A stretch of 64,000 bases of DNA from Diplodia intermedia (GCA_021495925.1 JAKEKT010000047.1:186001-250000), one strand, 5' to 3'; positions 42,001 to 53,199 are shown, numbered from the stretch's first letter. Made by a program: numbers and translations. The notes: generated from the sequence alone by a model not told the origin.

Positions 42001-45000
42001 TCAACGACTGGCTGCGCGTTCTTGGATATGCGTTCATGTGGGAATTGCGACCAAACTGGTATTCTGTTGTACAACAGGTTGTCTCCCGCCGAGTTCCTCT
42101 TACGGAGATGGTCTGTCAAATTGCACGAGCATTTCCAGATCAGCGCTGGGATGGAAAGGCGTGCAACCAATCGCCACAGAAGGCTGTGCCTGGAAGTCAC
42201 GCATCGGAGTTTCTTGAGACTCCACTCGGGCTAATCAAGACTCTGGGGCATATGCGAAGTGTGGGGCTTCTGTCCGGGCTCCACAGCAAAGGAGAAACTG
42301 CGTGCAGGCTCAAGCTCCCAGACTAGCATGGGGCTTTCCCCGGAGGACACGGTAGCTGTCATATCCATTCATGCGACTCGATTGACCCAGAACTTTCGTT
42401 GGGTCACTCGCGTCCAGCACGGCTTTCTTTCCATCAGACCGGCTCTAGTTGCTCCGCTCACCCACACCCCGCCGCGAACGAGGCTCCCATGCCGGCTTTG
42501 CTAATTTCAACAGTTTCCGCCACAATATGGAAGAAACTACCCCGACCCTCCAGGAGACAGATACACGCGGTGTACTAGCAAGCCGCCTTCATGATTGCGG
42601 CCACTTAGGCTTGGGCGTCACTATTGACCGCTTCGCGGCTTTGGGCGGTTTGCCACCACCGGCGCTCGAGACGGAGAAAAGAAGAATGGCGTGAACAGCG
42701 AAAAGACGCCGCTTCCTTTAACCTACCAGGGACATCGCTGCAGTGGGATTACCTTTGGCCACTCTTCACTACGCCGAAAGAAGAAGGGCCTCCTTTTCAC
42801 GGGGCCGACCTGGAGGCTATCGGGGCAGCTTTGTCCTTCCGCTGGCTTGGGTGAGACAGGACGGATGACTCGAGCAGTTTCTAGCATTGCAAAGCTCGAG
42901 ATTTGCGAAAACTTGATAAGTAGGTCTTTGAACAATCGGATTAGTGGCGGACTGCTGTGACTCGATCATCTCACTCGAACAGGCTGGCGGAGATTACTTC
43001 TACCACACCGCCGACTTCACGCCAAAACCACTGTAACGCTATAATAGCTTACTACTCTTACAGCGTAGCCAAGAAGGCTAGGAGCTCCGCTATCGCAACA
43101 TACAATGATCGGTCGCGTGCCTAGACGCATTTACGATCGCCTTCATTCCCTCCCAAAAAAATTTTCCTTGAGCACTCTCAACGGGAATGCTCGTCAGGAA
43201 CCCTTCATACACGAGCCATTTCAGACAAAAGAGGTGATAGGGGACTGCTCCTAATCATGTCTTCTTGACTTGTTCATCCACCACCCTGCTCTCTTCCTTG
43301 TCCATGGCAGCTTCACTTTCAAAAATACTAGCAGACTAAGGTAATGTGCAGTCGATACGTTCTTGAGTTATAACAGAACGCTACATCACGTAAAAGTGCT
43401 ACGAAATGCGCGTTTCGCAGGGTGTGGCAACTCAACGAATGACTCGAAGGTGCGGTGGTCGCAGCCACGGTACCGCAAGAAGTCGCTACCACAACAACCA
43501 CACCCCACAACAACAGGAACCGGTGTAAAACCCAGAAGTCAAAAGAGTTCGAAAGCAGAAAGAACAGAGAGAAGAGACGATAGAACGACATAAAGAAAAG
43601 GAGAGACGTTGGGCCAAAAAGCAAAACTACACGCTCCCGCGGAGCGCGCAGAAATCCCGTCCTTGGTCTTTTCCGTGAGACCTCTTGGATTTTTTGCGAA
43701 TGTGATTTTCCCTCGAGGGGAGTTGAACCCCAACACTTCCGTGAAGTGCTGGAGACCGCCGACGCCCACACCTAGGCTAAGCCAGAGTGTAGACGCCGGC
43801 GATACTATACACGCTGCGGGGATGATTTATATACGTGCAGAAACATTGTGCATAGCCGAGCGTGTTCTTACGTTTGTCTTTCCCACAAAGACATATCTCG
43901 ACATTAACTATACAACAATACCACAGAGAGAATCGGAGTAGGTTGTAAAAAGTTTTGCATTTCGCGATGGCTAATCCCATTACGTCTCTACCAAAATCAT
44001 TCAACCTCCACCACCGGCAGTCTGTAGACTATACATGAGAGCACGTAGTATGTATCTCAAGCCATAGTAGGAGAGTATATGGTATCTTGTTTCCTTTTTC
44101 ACTACTTGTTTTGACTTTCGAACTGTACGTTGTCGCTGGCAGGTCTGGTATGTTGTAATGCGCACCCTTAATAGCAGTAGATGGCTTAGTCATTGGACCA
44201 TGGTAGGCGATCTCCCTGGCTGCCCACCCCTCGTTCTTCACGTCATTCCATCACCAAATAATCCCTGCTTGTGATATGGAGTGATTGGAGAGCAGGTTTG
44301 GATGTTCTGATCAGAGCACTAAGGCCACCACGTTGGCATAGCCGTCTCACAATGTTGTCCACGAGACGGAGTAGACGGAGTACCGGATGCACACAAAGTC
44401 CAGACAATCTTTGGTACAACTGAAGTGCCATTCAATAGGACTGCGTGTCTGTTACAAGCCGCCGCTCCAAGCCTACCTGACAACGAGTGGCCCATGTGCT
44501 GATTGGCCATCTTATGCTGACGTGCGTTGACGAGAACAGTTTGCGTTATTCCCGGTTTGTCTGAGCTGGGCCGTTATCAGAGCTAATATCCGGATTCACT
44601 TTGTGTCAGCATAGCTCCACGATGGTACCGGTTCATGCCAAACTCAATTTTGACCATCAATCGCAGCCCCCACAAAATGCAATCTACACACGCACTTGCA
44701 AGATAAGAACGGAAGGCAGCCCTTACACCTTTTCCAAGAAACCACCAGTTGCAAGAGCACGGCGTCACGCGAGCGAAAGTCCTTGCGTGATCTATGCAAG
44801 TCCCGCAGCTGCAACGCATCGACACTAGAGCAATACGCTGGCTCCACCCGCACGTGGACGGTCGCATGCAGAGTGCGGCACGCAGGCGCTGGCGCGCGCT
44901 TGTCAGAAGTATTGACTACCGGCACCTCGGACCTTCTCTCTCAAACAATCAAGCATCGACATGCTTCCAGCGAGACACGCACGATAATTCGATATCCAAA

Positions 45001-46640
45001 CAACGAAGCTCTCGCGATCCTTATCCGCTTTCTGCAATCCGGGTGTCTGTTCCACCGCTTGAACACGTGGGTTGTACATGCATGCCGTTTGCTCGAGCAT
45101 GTCCCACGTATTCATGTTCGCTGTCGCCCTGTCTTGGGTAGCGTTGTGCATTGCATTGCAGGCCGTGGATTCCAAATACGGGAGGGAAAATGGAAACAAC
45201 ACGGGAAAAAGAGAACATTTAACATAAAACCAAAAGAGTCAAATGCTCCGCGGAGAGCAGCTCAAAATTAATCGGGTCTTCTTCCCAAGGAAGAAGTACT
45301 GGTGCAATTCCATCGCTGAAGGCCTGCATTGGTAGCCAATCAACAATTGATGGGCGAATTGGCAGGGCGGACGGGAGTCTGAAATGCAAGGGTGCGGATG
45401 CATGACAAGGATGTGGCTGGATGTGACTGGATGCCTTCTCTTTACGTGGCTATTCTTGGGTTGCCTCCTCGTGTTTCATCCCAAGAAACAGCTGCAGCAC
45501 ATTAGTTGCTACAACGGCCGGTAGCTCCGCGTCCTCCCTTCGAATCACCTATCCGGCTTTTTGCGCTGTATAGTCCACGACGTGTTTGCCCCTCTCACAG
45601 CACGCTCGGCGAAGTCCGAGTGAGACGATGGCGAAAGGGAGGCGGTGTGGCCGTGCAATCGAGGTAATTGGACAGTGGATTGGAGGACCGTATCGGCCGT
45701 TGCCACCACTGGACAGGCGAAAGGGGCTGATAGGAAGCCCGACTGATGTAGGAAGATGCAGGCCACGGGTTCTCGCCTCACGAGGCAAGACCCAGAAATC
45801 TGGACAGAAAGCAATGATCTACAAAGGAGTATGTGCTCCCTAATAGAATGGCGGTGCAACCCAGGGAAAGTCAGTAGTAGGACAGCTATAGCGTGTGGCA
45901 TGTGACTCCGATCCAATGTTGGGCGGCCAGGGGCCACGCATCGAGAACACAAGATGCATGCGAGGACGCCCCAAAAACAAGAGGACGCCTTGCGTAAGCT
46001 TTGTTTGTGCTCTGCAAGGCGCCGATCGAAGCGGGTGCCACGAATTGGCGCCCGGAGCGGTCCGCTGCTGCGTTGGCCTCGTGCGACTGTGCCAACCTCA
46101 GGCCTTGTATGGCTCGTGAACCGCAAAGTAAGGTCTTTCGTGAGGCAGTTCGTGCTTTGGTATGTTTTTGGTTGATATGCATTTGTTTTCTTAAGACATT
46201 TTAAACTGACATGAAGGAGTGGAGTTCTTGCTGACGCGACCTGACAAAAGGAGTGATGCCAATTCGCCCCATGTGACCCAATGAACACTTCTCTGTAACG
46301 CCAGGAAAAGGAGAGAAAACCGAGATCGTAGTAAGCCACAAGATGAAAAAGCCTGTCTGCAAGCTGATCGTGAGTCTGATATGCTCTTGAGAGAAACTGC
46401 GGGGCACTGTAAGCAATCAACTTTCCGTTCCCAATATCCGATACCGAAATCCGCCTCACACCTCTCAGCCCTTGTCAGTGATTCCCTCAGTGACTAGTCG
46501 AGATGCACCGGACACGAGTCTTTCGGTAGACGCCCCTGAGCCCGTCCCTGGCGCCTCGTTCTTCCAGGCTCTCATGCAGGGTCTGAGACACGGTTGACCG
46601 GGCACGGCTGACAACCCCCCTCCCCCATGCAACTGCAACA
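39002..46640. other. 7.6-kb gene-poor region
   Basis: No domain, intron pattern or codon bias supports a gene. ORFs up to 304 codons (45545-46459, minus) start with non-ATG codons and have random-looking composition. 39000-41300 is GC-rich, while 41600-44600 is more mixed. A tRNA-like minus-strand fragment lies near 43705-43790. I see no MITE copies here, in contrast to the regions on the left. Unannotated noncoding RNAs cannot be excluded. Confidence 0.4.
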
Positions 46641-48434
46641 TCAGTAGAAGATCTTCACCCGCCCATCCCCGCCATCGTCGTCCGCCACCAACGCTCCCAG
46701 CCCGCCCACCCTCTCGAACCCGTCCAGCCCGGCCTTCGCCTCACTCAGCTCGACCCCTTCCCTCACCACGCACACAAACGCCGTGCCCCACCCGCGCAGC
46801 GCCGCGTTGTGATACGCGCGCACCAGGCACGCCTCCCTGCTGCCCACCTTCTCGACCATGTACACCTTGCCGTCGCCGCCGACGCAGCCGCCCCTCTCGC
46901 CCGCGCCGGCGTACACCCCGTACCAGTCCGCCTCGTCCTCGCCCGCCCTCGGCGCCTCCGTGACCATGTAGTACGCCAGACACGCCTCGGCGACGCGCCG
47001 CTTGTGCCGCACGCCGCAGGCGCGGTCGCCGCCGGCGCCGCAGTGCGCGTCCACCGGGCCCTCGCCGAGCGGGAAGCACCAGCAAGGCACGTCGTCGTCG
47101 TCATCGTCACCATCGTCCACCTCCCCCCTCCTGCTCCTGCTCCTGCTTCTCTTCCCACGACCGCCGCCGGCCATGACCTCGCCCGCCCAGACGCGCACCA
47201 TGTCGCTCCCCGCGCCGGTCGTCCTGCGGCGGGAGGGCGAGAGCAGCGGCGGCGCGGCGGGGCCGGCGGCGGCGGCGGCGGACGACCCGAGGATCCGGGG
47301 GAGGACCATGTCCGGGTCGGCCGCGGCGGCGGCCAGGCCGGCCTGCTCGAGGCGGCGCAGCCGCGCCAGCTCGTGCCGCGGCGGCCGCGCGTACCACCGG
47401 CCCGGCTCGCCGTAGCGCAGCAGCCACAGGTGCGCCGACAGGTCGAACGGCGTCGCCGCGTGGTGCGTCAGCGCCGCCGGCCGGCTGTCGAGCTGGGAGG
47501 ACGATGTCCGGTTGGCGCCGCCGTTGTTGTTGTTGTTGTTGTTGCTGCTGCAGCAACCGCCCGGGGTGAGGCGGACGAGGCGCTCGAGCGTGGTGGTGTT
47601 GTTGGGGAGGAGGGCGGTGGCTGAGGCGACGATGTCCATGTTGGAGGCGTGGTGGCAGCATTGGGCTTCCAGGATCCCCGGTGGTAGCATTGGTGGCGGC
47701 GGCGGTGGCGGTGGCGGTGGTGGAGGGGGAGGGGGCGGAGGAGGTGGTGGCGGATAGTAAGATGGCGAGCTGTGACCATAGTATGTGAAATGGGGAGGCG
47801 GAGGAGGTGGTGGTGGTGGTGGAGGAGGAGGAGGAGGTGGCGGTGGCGGTGGCGGCGGCGGCGGCGGCGGTGGTGGTGGCTGATAGTCCCGAACGACTTG
47901 ATAACAAAAGTTGCTGAGGTCAAGTGGATGGGATTGCGGGTGAGCTGGGTAGAGGATCAGGGGTAGAGACGGTTGGGGCGGTCCAGAAGATTGGAAGCCG
48001 CGATTAGACGAGTAGCTCGGATCGAGCTCAGTCTCCGAGCCCGCAGGTAATTGAGCATTGTTTGTTGGTGGCGATGAGTGCTGAGACAGCATGGAATCTC
48101 CAGTTGAGCCCGGTTCGGGCCCAGGGCCGATTTGAGTCTTGCTGGGCTCTTCGAGCTCCTCCGTAGTTCCACCCTCCTCATGGCCCTCCATTCCATTCGT
48201 CTCGGGCACTTCGGCGTCCTTCACATCTTTTTCTCCGTCTGACGGCAGCTCGGGCGTTTCAACCTCTTTAACCGGTCCGGGCTGGCCGACTGATGACGGG
48301 GGCCAAACCCTGCTCTCCGAATGATCCGTGATAGGCTTGCTTCTGACTGGAAGCATATCGGCGTAGGAGGAATGAGTGGATCTCAACTCTTTGGGAGAAT
48401 CGATGATAACAAGATCTTCGTCCGACTCATCCAT
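46641..48434 (-). CDS. Polyproline-rich hypothetical protein
   Basis: A single open frame of 597 residues with ATG at 48434. I recognise no family. Residues 1-165 are acidic and disordered (MDESDEDLVIIDSPKELRST). Residues 180-250 hold two polyproline blocks (about 29 and 24 Pro) separated by HFTYYGHSSPSYY. From about 265 the sequence changes to a folded-looking half with NMDIVASATALLPNNTTTLE, FDLSAHLWLLRYGEPGRWYA, a basic RGKRSRSRSRRGE patch next to a run of Asp, and a Cys-containing C-terminal part (CWCFPLGEGPVDAHCGAGGD, ACLAYYMVTEAPRAGEDEAD, CLVRAYHNAALRGWG). The polyproline could bind profilin, WW or SH3 domains. A nuclear role is suggested only by the basic patch. Gene reality is supported by length and strong GC3. 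Confidence 0.65.
   Translation of the reverse strand: MDESDEDLVIIDSPKELRSTHSSYADMLPVRSKPITDHSESRVWPPSSVGQPGPVKEVETPELPSDGEKDVKDAEVPETNGMEGHEEGGTTEELEEPSKTQIGPGPEPGSTGDSMLSQHSSPPTNNAQLPAGSETELDPSYSSNRGFQSSGPPQPSLPLILYPAHPQSHPLDLSNFCYQVVRDYQPPPPPPPPPPPPPPPPPPPPPPPPPPPPPHFTYYGHSSPSYYPPPPPPPPPPPPPPPPPPPPPMLPPGILEAQCCHHASNMDIVASATALLPNNTTTLERLVRLTPGGCCSSNNNNNNNGGANRTSSSQLDSRPAALTHHAATPFDLSAHLWLLRYGEPGRWYARPPRHELARLRRLEQAGLAAAAADPDMVLPRILGSSAAAAAGPAAPPLLSPSRRRTTGAGSDMVRVWAGEVMAGGGRGKRSRSRSRRGEVDDGDDDDDDVPCWCFPLGEGPVDAHCGAGGDRACGVRHKRRVAEACLAYYMVTEAPRAGEDEADWYGVYAGAGERGGCVGGDGKVYMVEKVGSREACLVRAYHNAALRGWGTAFVCVVREGVELSEAKAGLDGFERVGGLGALVADDDGGDGRVKIFY
47692..47880. repeat. Two GGN trinucleotide microsatellite blocks encoding polyproline
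   Basis: Blocks at about 47692-47753 and 47791-47880 consist of GGC, GGT and GGA units on the plus strand (CCN on the coding strand). Mixed third bases mean the proline run is kept while the DNA repeat is impure, which points to selection for the amino acids. Confidence 0.85.
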
Positions 48435-50317
48435 GAGTGGCCGAGATCAGTGAAGAGAGGACGTACGGTCGACAGTCAGATATCCACGGAAGCCGACCGA
48501 CCAAGTCTTATACCATCTCTCCAGGCAGCATGCTACACAAAGCCTCGAGAAGGCGAAAGTCAGGCAACTTGTGCAGAGGAAAAACTCACTCGTGGCCAAT
48601 AAAGCTTCCAGGGCCACGATGGCGCCCCGGGTGATGTCCGTAGGACCCGGTAGGGTACTGCGATGCACAAGCATGCAGCTACGGCAGCGTGCTTTTGCTT
48701 GCCCGTCCACAGCAGCGGCAGGCAGCCATACGGTGCTAGCCACGAGACACTCCGTGCCGCTGCTCCGCAAACCCAACCGGCCGGGCGGGAACAAAGTCCC
48801 TCTAACGTCAGTGGCAACCACCGCATCAAGTTGTCGCGCGAACATGTTAAGTAGTCCGAGAGTCGCTGTAGACAGCACACGATAGTGCGAACTCTATCGC
48901 TGCGGTCAATGCACCGTGGGACTAGCCGCGCTGGGACGCATGCAGACGACTAGCGGTGTAGATGTACAGCGGCCTTGCTTCGCTTGCGTTTTTTCACATT
49001 TGTTTTTCCCTTCAGCGTGGAAGCGACTGCAAACATCTCCTGTCCTGCACGGGCTGCCGCCTGCTGCCAATGTGGGTCTTCTAGGCTCTGAAACGCTGTC
49101 ACCATTGCATCAAACCAACGTATGCCAATGACTCCCGTTTCTCGCATCTTGTGTCACTATCGCGCTATCAGGAATGGTGAGGCTTGCCCGTCACGCCGGA
49201 GAGCTCGGCCGATCCCGCGCCTTGGGATGTGTACGCCTCGGAAATGACTGGATGGCGAGACCAGGGTGTCAGCCAAGTCGTCTGCACTCCTGGCCCAATG
49301 TTTAGGCGGCTTTTGCCCGGGCCGGACTATCAAACCCGCTTTAGCTGAATTATCCTAGTGTCTTGCGTTAGCTCTGTAAACATCGGAACCAAATAGAGAC
49401 TAAGTGTCCTCCATTAGCAGCAGGTCGTCTAGACTAGGCAATACTGCTGCCTCGTGGGTGCTCGTCACGAGTCGCTGCGGCTCGCCCTGAAAATCAACCG
49501 CCGGCAGTGTGTGAGAAATACGGGACCGGAGTTCGCCTCATACTGCTAAGTGATTCATCTCCAGTGAGCTTCGTGGACTAGAGCTACTGCATATAACCTA
49601 TAGTCAGCGTCGCACTCACGGTGACGCGGCCATGACGACGAGTAGTCCCAGGACCCAGTGAGCTGCTTTATCATCATCACAATGACTATCGCACCAGAGC
49701 GGACTAGTGCTACTATCCTAGACTTCGTCATCCGTGAAGAGCCTCAAATGGTTCACCGAAACACAACCTGGCACTGACCGGTATGTAAGGCGTCCTTCAG
49801 GTTTTGGCGAGAACAAGGCTTCAAGGGATCACACGTCTACCGGTCAAGGGTACAGATCAGTCGGCCAACAAAAACGCAAGGATCATCAAGCCTTATACAA
49901 GGCGAACAGCAACACAGGGTGTCTCGTTTGCCTCTGGAGACTTTCCAGGAGTTTCGAAATGACCAACAGGTGATTCAGTGAGGCTTTCGTGCAACTCAAT
50001 CTTCGTGGGCAGTCATCAGCGGCGGCTGAAAGCCAGCTGAAAAAAGACAGGGGGCGAGTACTTCCATTGGGCGGCACCCAGATTATATTTTTCAGCTCAA
50101 GAAGGTCACTGTCTTGAACGCCATCCTCTTGACCGGTCATCTCTGCACCTTCGATTGGGTCTGACACTGCGGCTGCAAATTCATCATCCCCACTTGCCTT
50201 GGCAATTCATTTACTGATATGTGGATGAGATGAGAAGCGGGAGTGTTTTGTGTGCTCCCTGCCTGATGCGAACTGACACATATCTGGTCCTTTAGCCACT
50301 AATCCTTTCATCAAATG
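48435..50317. other. 1.9-kb intergenic stretch before the tRNA gene
   Basis: The first part is the promoter side of the polyproline gene. Short ORFs on both strands have no motif. I see no gene or repeat of note, and no TATA-like element within 40 bp upstream of the tRNA. Confidence 0.45.
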
Positions 50318-50353
50318 GGCCGGTTAGCGCAATGGTAGAGCGTACCCTTCCTA

Positions 50354-50418
50354 ATATTACCCATTGCCATTGGTCGCAACCCTAACCGGGTAGGTGATAT
50401 GTAGGCGTCGTGCCGTCA
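50354..50418 (+). other. Canonical-position tRNA intron (65 nt)
   Basis: Lies between A37 and A38 of the anticodon loop, the site cut by the eukaryotic tRNA splicing endonuclease. Two GTAGG stretches inside it (near 50390 and 50401) could pair with the CCTA around the anticodon to form the usual anticodon-intron helix. The exact ends could shift by one nucleotide. Confidence 0.75.
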
Positions 50419-50438
50419 AGGGTGAGGTTGCGGGTTCG

Positions 50439-50490
50439 GTAAGTTTGATGAACTCAATTCTGTCAGTCTGATTTTCTAACATGCGTCCAG
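50439..50490 (+). other. Spliceosomal-intron-like 52-nt insert in the T-loop
   Basis: Begins GTAAGTTTGATG, has TTCTAACATG near 50475-50484 and ends GCGTCCAG. The perfect donor, CTAAC branch site 10 nt before a CAG acceptor, and length of 52 nt equal those of the mRNA introns of neighbouring genes. Exact removal restores TTCGAGT. Confidence 0.8.
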
Positions 50491-50506
50491 AGTCCTGCAC
50501 CGGTCG

Positions 50507-51422
50507 AATCTCTTTTTTTTTTTACTTTTTTTTTCCAAAAATGTATGCTAAAGTTTGGGTTTACCTCATGTGAAAGAGAGCCAGCGGCTGATCAGGAAGG
50601 AGTTGTGAAATGGAGCTAACTTGATACGGATAATAGCCTCTCAGCGCATTCTCTTGATCACAAACACTTACTGTCTCCATGTGTACCACTTCAAAGAAAG
50701 CGTAGGTACCGGAAAGGGTAGCGCAATGAGTTACATACGACGGGCCATTTCTGCGGATAGTTTACGCATATCACTGGACACATAACACAATCCACCTTCG
50801 GATAAATGCTGTTGTTTACTCTAGTGTCACGGAAACTTCCAGCCTGATGCGCAACAACTCTATGGAAAAGAGCATCCAGACAAGAGATTCAACTACCTCG
50901 ACCTTGTTGTAACGTCAAGTGAACTGACCTCGTAGCCGTCATACATCGTCAACTATATCACACATCTGCATTACACGGCCTGAAACCTGTTGCAAAGTCT
51001 ATCACAACGAATACAACCTTTAACCACCAGCCCCCCTAAAGCGTACGGGCTCGACCCAGCAGTCCCGACCAATAGAGAGATAAAGAAAAAGAAGAAGAAA
51101 AAAGGTTCCCTACGCTCTTGAGAATCCATAGCAGAGCGCATAGGGAAAATGTCAGTTGAAAAGGGGGGTCTTTGGAAGATGAAAGATATGATTCCCATGA
51201 GGAGTTGACCATCAATGCGACACAACTCCTTCCTCTCTCGATTGTTGCTGAGCATTCCATAGCTGCCGGGGCGAACCAACCCGACACTTCAACCACCGTC
51301 CCGCCAAACACCGTTTGTGGTGACCAACCAAATTTTGCTGAGAAAACACATGTCGGGAACCGAACTTGGAGGTGAAACGTAAAAAGGCGTGCACGCGTAT
51401 TGACTAACGAAGTGCGGGTAAT
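50507..51422. other. Spacer between tRNA and GLO3
   Basis: After the T-run, A/T-rich sequence with no gene. Includes the 3' flank of the minus-strand ArfGAP gene, with purine-rich and A-rich tracts at 51080-51110. Confidence 0.45.
50513..50534 (+). terminator. Pol III-type T-run
   Basis: Eleven T, then AC, then nine T, starting 7 nt after the tRNA discriminator base. This fits RNA polymerase III termination. Confidence 0.8.
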
Positions 51423-53199
51423 TTAGCTGTTGAGGTAGTTGCGAATGGCGCCTGTTGAAGTAATGACATATGAGTAAGCCGCAATTCCATCGATGACGCG
51501 CTGCAACAGAGCATGGTTCAATGCGTTGGGGAAACTCACCCTGCAACCTCGTCGCGCCCTCGCCCAACAGGTTCGATAGGTTGTCGAGGTCGTCGCCTGC
51601 AGTAATTCCGAACTTCCGCACGAAATCCTTAGCCGCGTTCTCGAGATCACCATAGTCTTCACCAGCCGGACCATCTTCTTCAGGCCGTCCGAAGTATGCG
51701 TTGCTGCTGATGGAAGTCGCTCCCTCGAAGCCTTGAAGGCGGGTCTTGGCCTCGTTCTGTGCAGAGGGGTCGAAGCTGCCGCGGCCGAAGAACTCGTCAG
51801 ATGAGATACCCTTCTGCGTGCCAAACTTTTGACGAGCGAAGCGTTCGGAATCTACGATAGGAGGGAATTGTTAGCCCCGATTCCTCACAGCTCGCAAAAA
51901 AGGTCAGCATCTCTCGGAACGTACCATCGTCGGTCGCCCGGCTTGTAGAGCCGAAACCGCCCATTTTCTTAGGCGCAGCAGCAGGCTTGCTGGAACCAAC
52001 CTGACCGAAGCCCAGTCTTGCAACACCCATGCCCAAACGCTCGACATCACCGCTGTTGCGATCCTTGCTGGTGGAGCCAAACCCGCCGCGCGGACTCACG
52101 GGAGTCGGGCTGACGATGTTGGCGCGGCTTTCGGCTTCCTTGACCTTCGCAGCCTCCTCCGCAGCTGCGCGCTCGGCTTCAGCATCGTATCCCAGCTTCT
52201 CAATGCGCTCGGCTTCCTCCTTCGCCTTGCGCTCCATCTCCTCGAAATCAAGACCGTCTCCGCCACCGGCCACGACCTTCTTTGCTCCCAGACCCTTCTT
52301 CTTTGCGCCGAGGATGTTGGCCTTGGGCTTCGCCGTGGTGGCAGTCTTGCTGCGGATGGCAGATGCAGGAACAGCGCGGGGAGCGGCAGGTGCGGAGTCG
52401 GTGCCGGCGGAGAGCGGCGACTTGGAGCGGGCGGTTCCATTGCCGTTGGAGGAAGCATTGAGGAAAGGCGAGGCGGTGCGGCTGCCGGTGGCGGGGGTGC
52501 CGGTGCGCGAGGGAGGGTTGCTGGGGCGCTTGATGGTGGGTTTGTCCCAGGACGAGAAGAAATCGTCCTCATCGCCGGCGGGAGTGTTGGAGCCAGAGGT
52601 TTCCACGTCGGGCACGTCGGTGATAGCGACCTCGTCGGGAAATCTGGCTGATCAGCACCCATTGAAAGGGAGTAGGCAGGGATAGCGGGAGCATACTGTT
52701 TCTTGTCCAGAGCGACCCTCCTGGCCAACTCCTCCTTGTACTTTGTGGCGGCGTTGGAGCTGTACTTGGCCTTGGGGTCCTTGCTGTTCAGGGCGGCGGT
52801 GCCGCCGTGGCTCTGGAAGTACTTGGTGGCCGACTCGTTGCCGCCAACCTTCATGAGGCGGAGTTGGTCCCATTGCCAGACTGCAGCAGTGTCAGCGGGG
52901 CGGGAGGGGCATTGGGACGGGTGGGCATACTGTCGAGGTTGGTGGAGCGCACAAAGGAGATGTGCACGCCCATGTTACGGTGGTTGGCGGAGCAGTCGAG
53001 GCACAGGTAGATGCCAAAGGGCACCGACGACCAGGTGGGGTTCTTGGCTCCGCAGTCGAAGCATATCTGGATCGCAGAGCCGCAGTCAGCAGAAAGCGCA
53101 TGGAGGTGCGGGCGCAGAACAGGGGCGGCGGACCTTGTTGGCGGGCTTGGTCTTGAGCTTCTCGAATATCTTCTGCGACTCCTGCTTGGTGGCCGCCAT
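51423..53199 (-). CDS. GLO3: Arf GTPase-activating protein Glo3 (ArfGAP2/3 type)
   Basis: Stimulates Arf1 GTP hydrolysis on COPI vesicles in Golgi-to-ER transport. Six exons (53199-53134, 53066-52931, 52880-52697, 52643-51925, 51851-51540, 51451-51423) give 481 residues. The ArfGAP zinc finger is complete: CFDCGAKNPTWSSVPFGIYL then CLDCSANHRNMGVHISFVRS, with the arginine finger in ISFVRS. LDIWQWDQLRLMKVGGN follows. The middle is disordered, with SNTPAGDEDDFFSSWDKPTI, then an Ala/Glu/Lys helix and the Glo3 repeats RLGMGVARLGFGQ and GGFGSTS. The C-terminus SNAYFGRPEEDG ... LQGAIRNYLNS is the Glo3 motif and needs the last 29-nt exon. Shadow reading of the last intron as coding is excluded by this. 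Confidence 0.95.

Larger units (their letters stand above)
50318..50506 (+). tRNA. tRNA-Arg(CCU) with two insertions
   Basis: Three exon pieces (50318-50353, 50419-50438, 50491-50506) join to a 72-nt class I tRNA. Acceptor GGCCGGT pairs with ACCGGTC (one G-U), with discriminator G. U8-A9, D-stem GCGC/GAGC (one G-A mismatch) and D-loop AATGGTA follow. Anticodon stem TACCC/GGGTG closes loop TTCCTAA, with CCT at 50350-50352, reading the AGG arginine codon. Variable loop is AGGTT. T-stem GCGGG/CCTGC closes a perfect loop TTCGAGT once the second insert is removed. The first insert is at the canonical place after position 37. The second sits between positions 57 and 58 of the T-loop and carries spliceosomal signals. 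A T-run typical of Pol III termination follows within 10 nt. Alternatively this is a recently broken tRNA pseudogene, but nearly all pairing is intact. Confidence 0.85.

Noticed and set aside
43705..43790. Minus-strand tRNA-like sequence with A-box (TGGCTTAGCCTAGG), a variable-arm hairpin (CACTTCACGGAAGTG) and T-arm (GGGGTTCAACTCCCC)
   Set aside because: The 3' acceptor strand CGAGGGA has no partner at the expected 5' position and no anticodon stem with U33 can be folded, even allowing an intron. It is at best a class II tRNA relic.
45545..46459. 304-codon minus-strand ORF
   Set aside because: Its first codon is GTG, internal ATGs are few, composition is random-looking with no domain, and overlapping plus-strand ORFs are equally long. 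Treated as noncoding.
46809..47624. 271-codon plus-strand ORF opposite the polyproline gene
   Set aside because: Ala/Arg/Val-rich shadow frame in GC-rich DNA with no domain.
51423..51539. Reading the GLO3 3' region as a longer C-terminus (RVIDGIAAYSYVITSTGAI)
   Set aside because: That frame requires a donor without GT. The GT-AG intron 51452-51539 gives LQGAIRNYLNS, the expected Glo3 ending.
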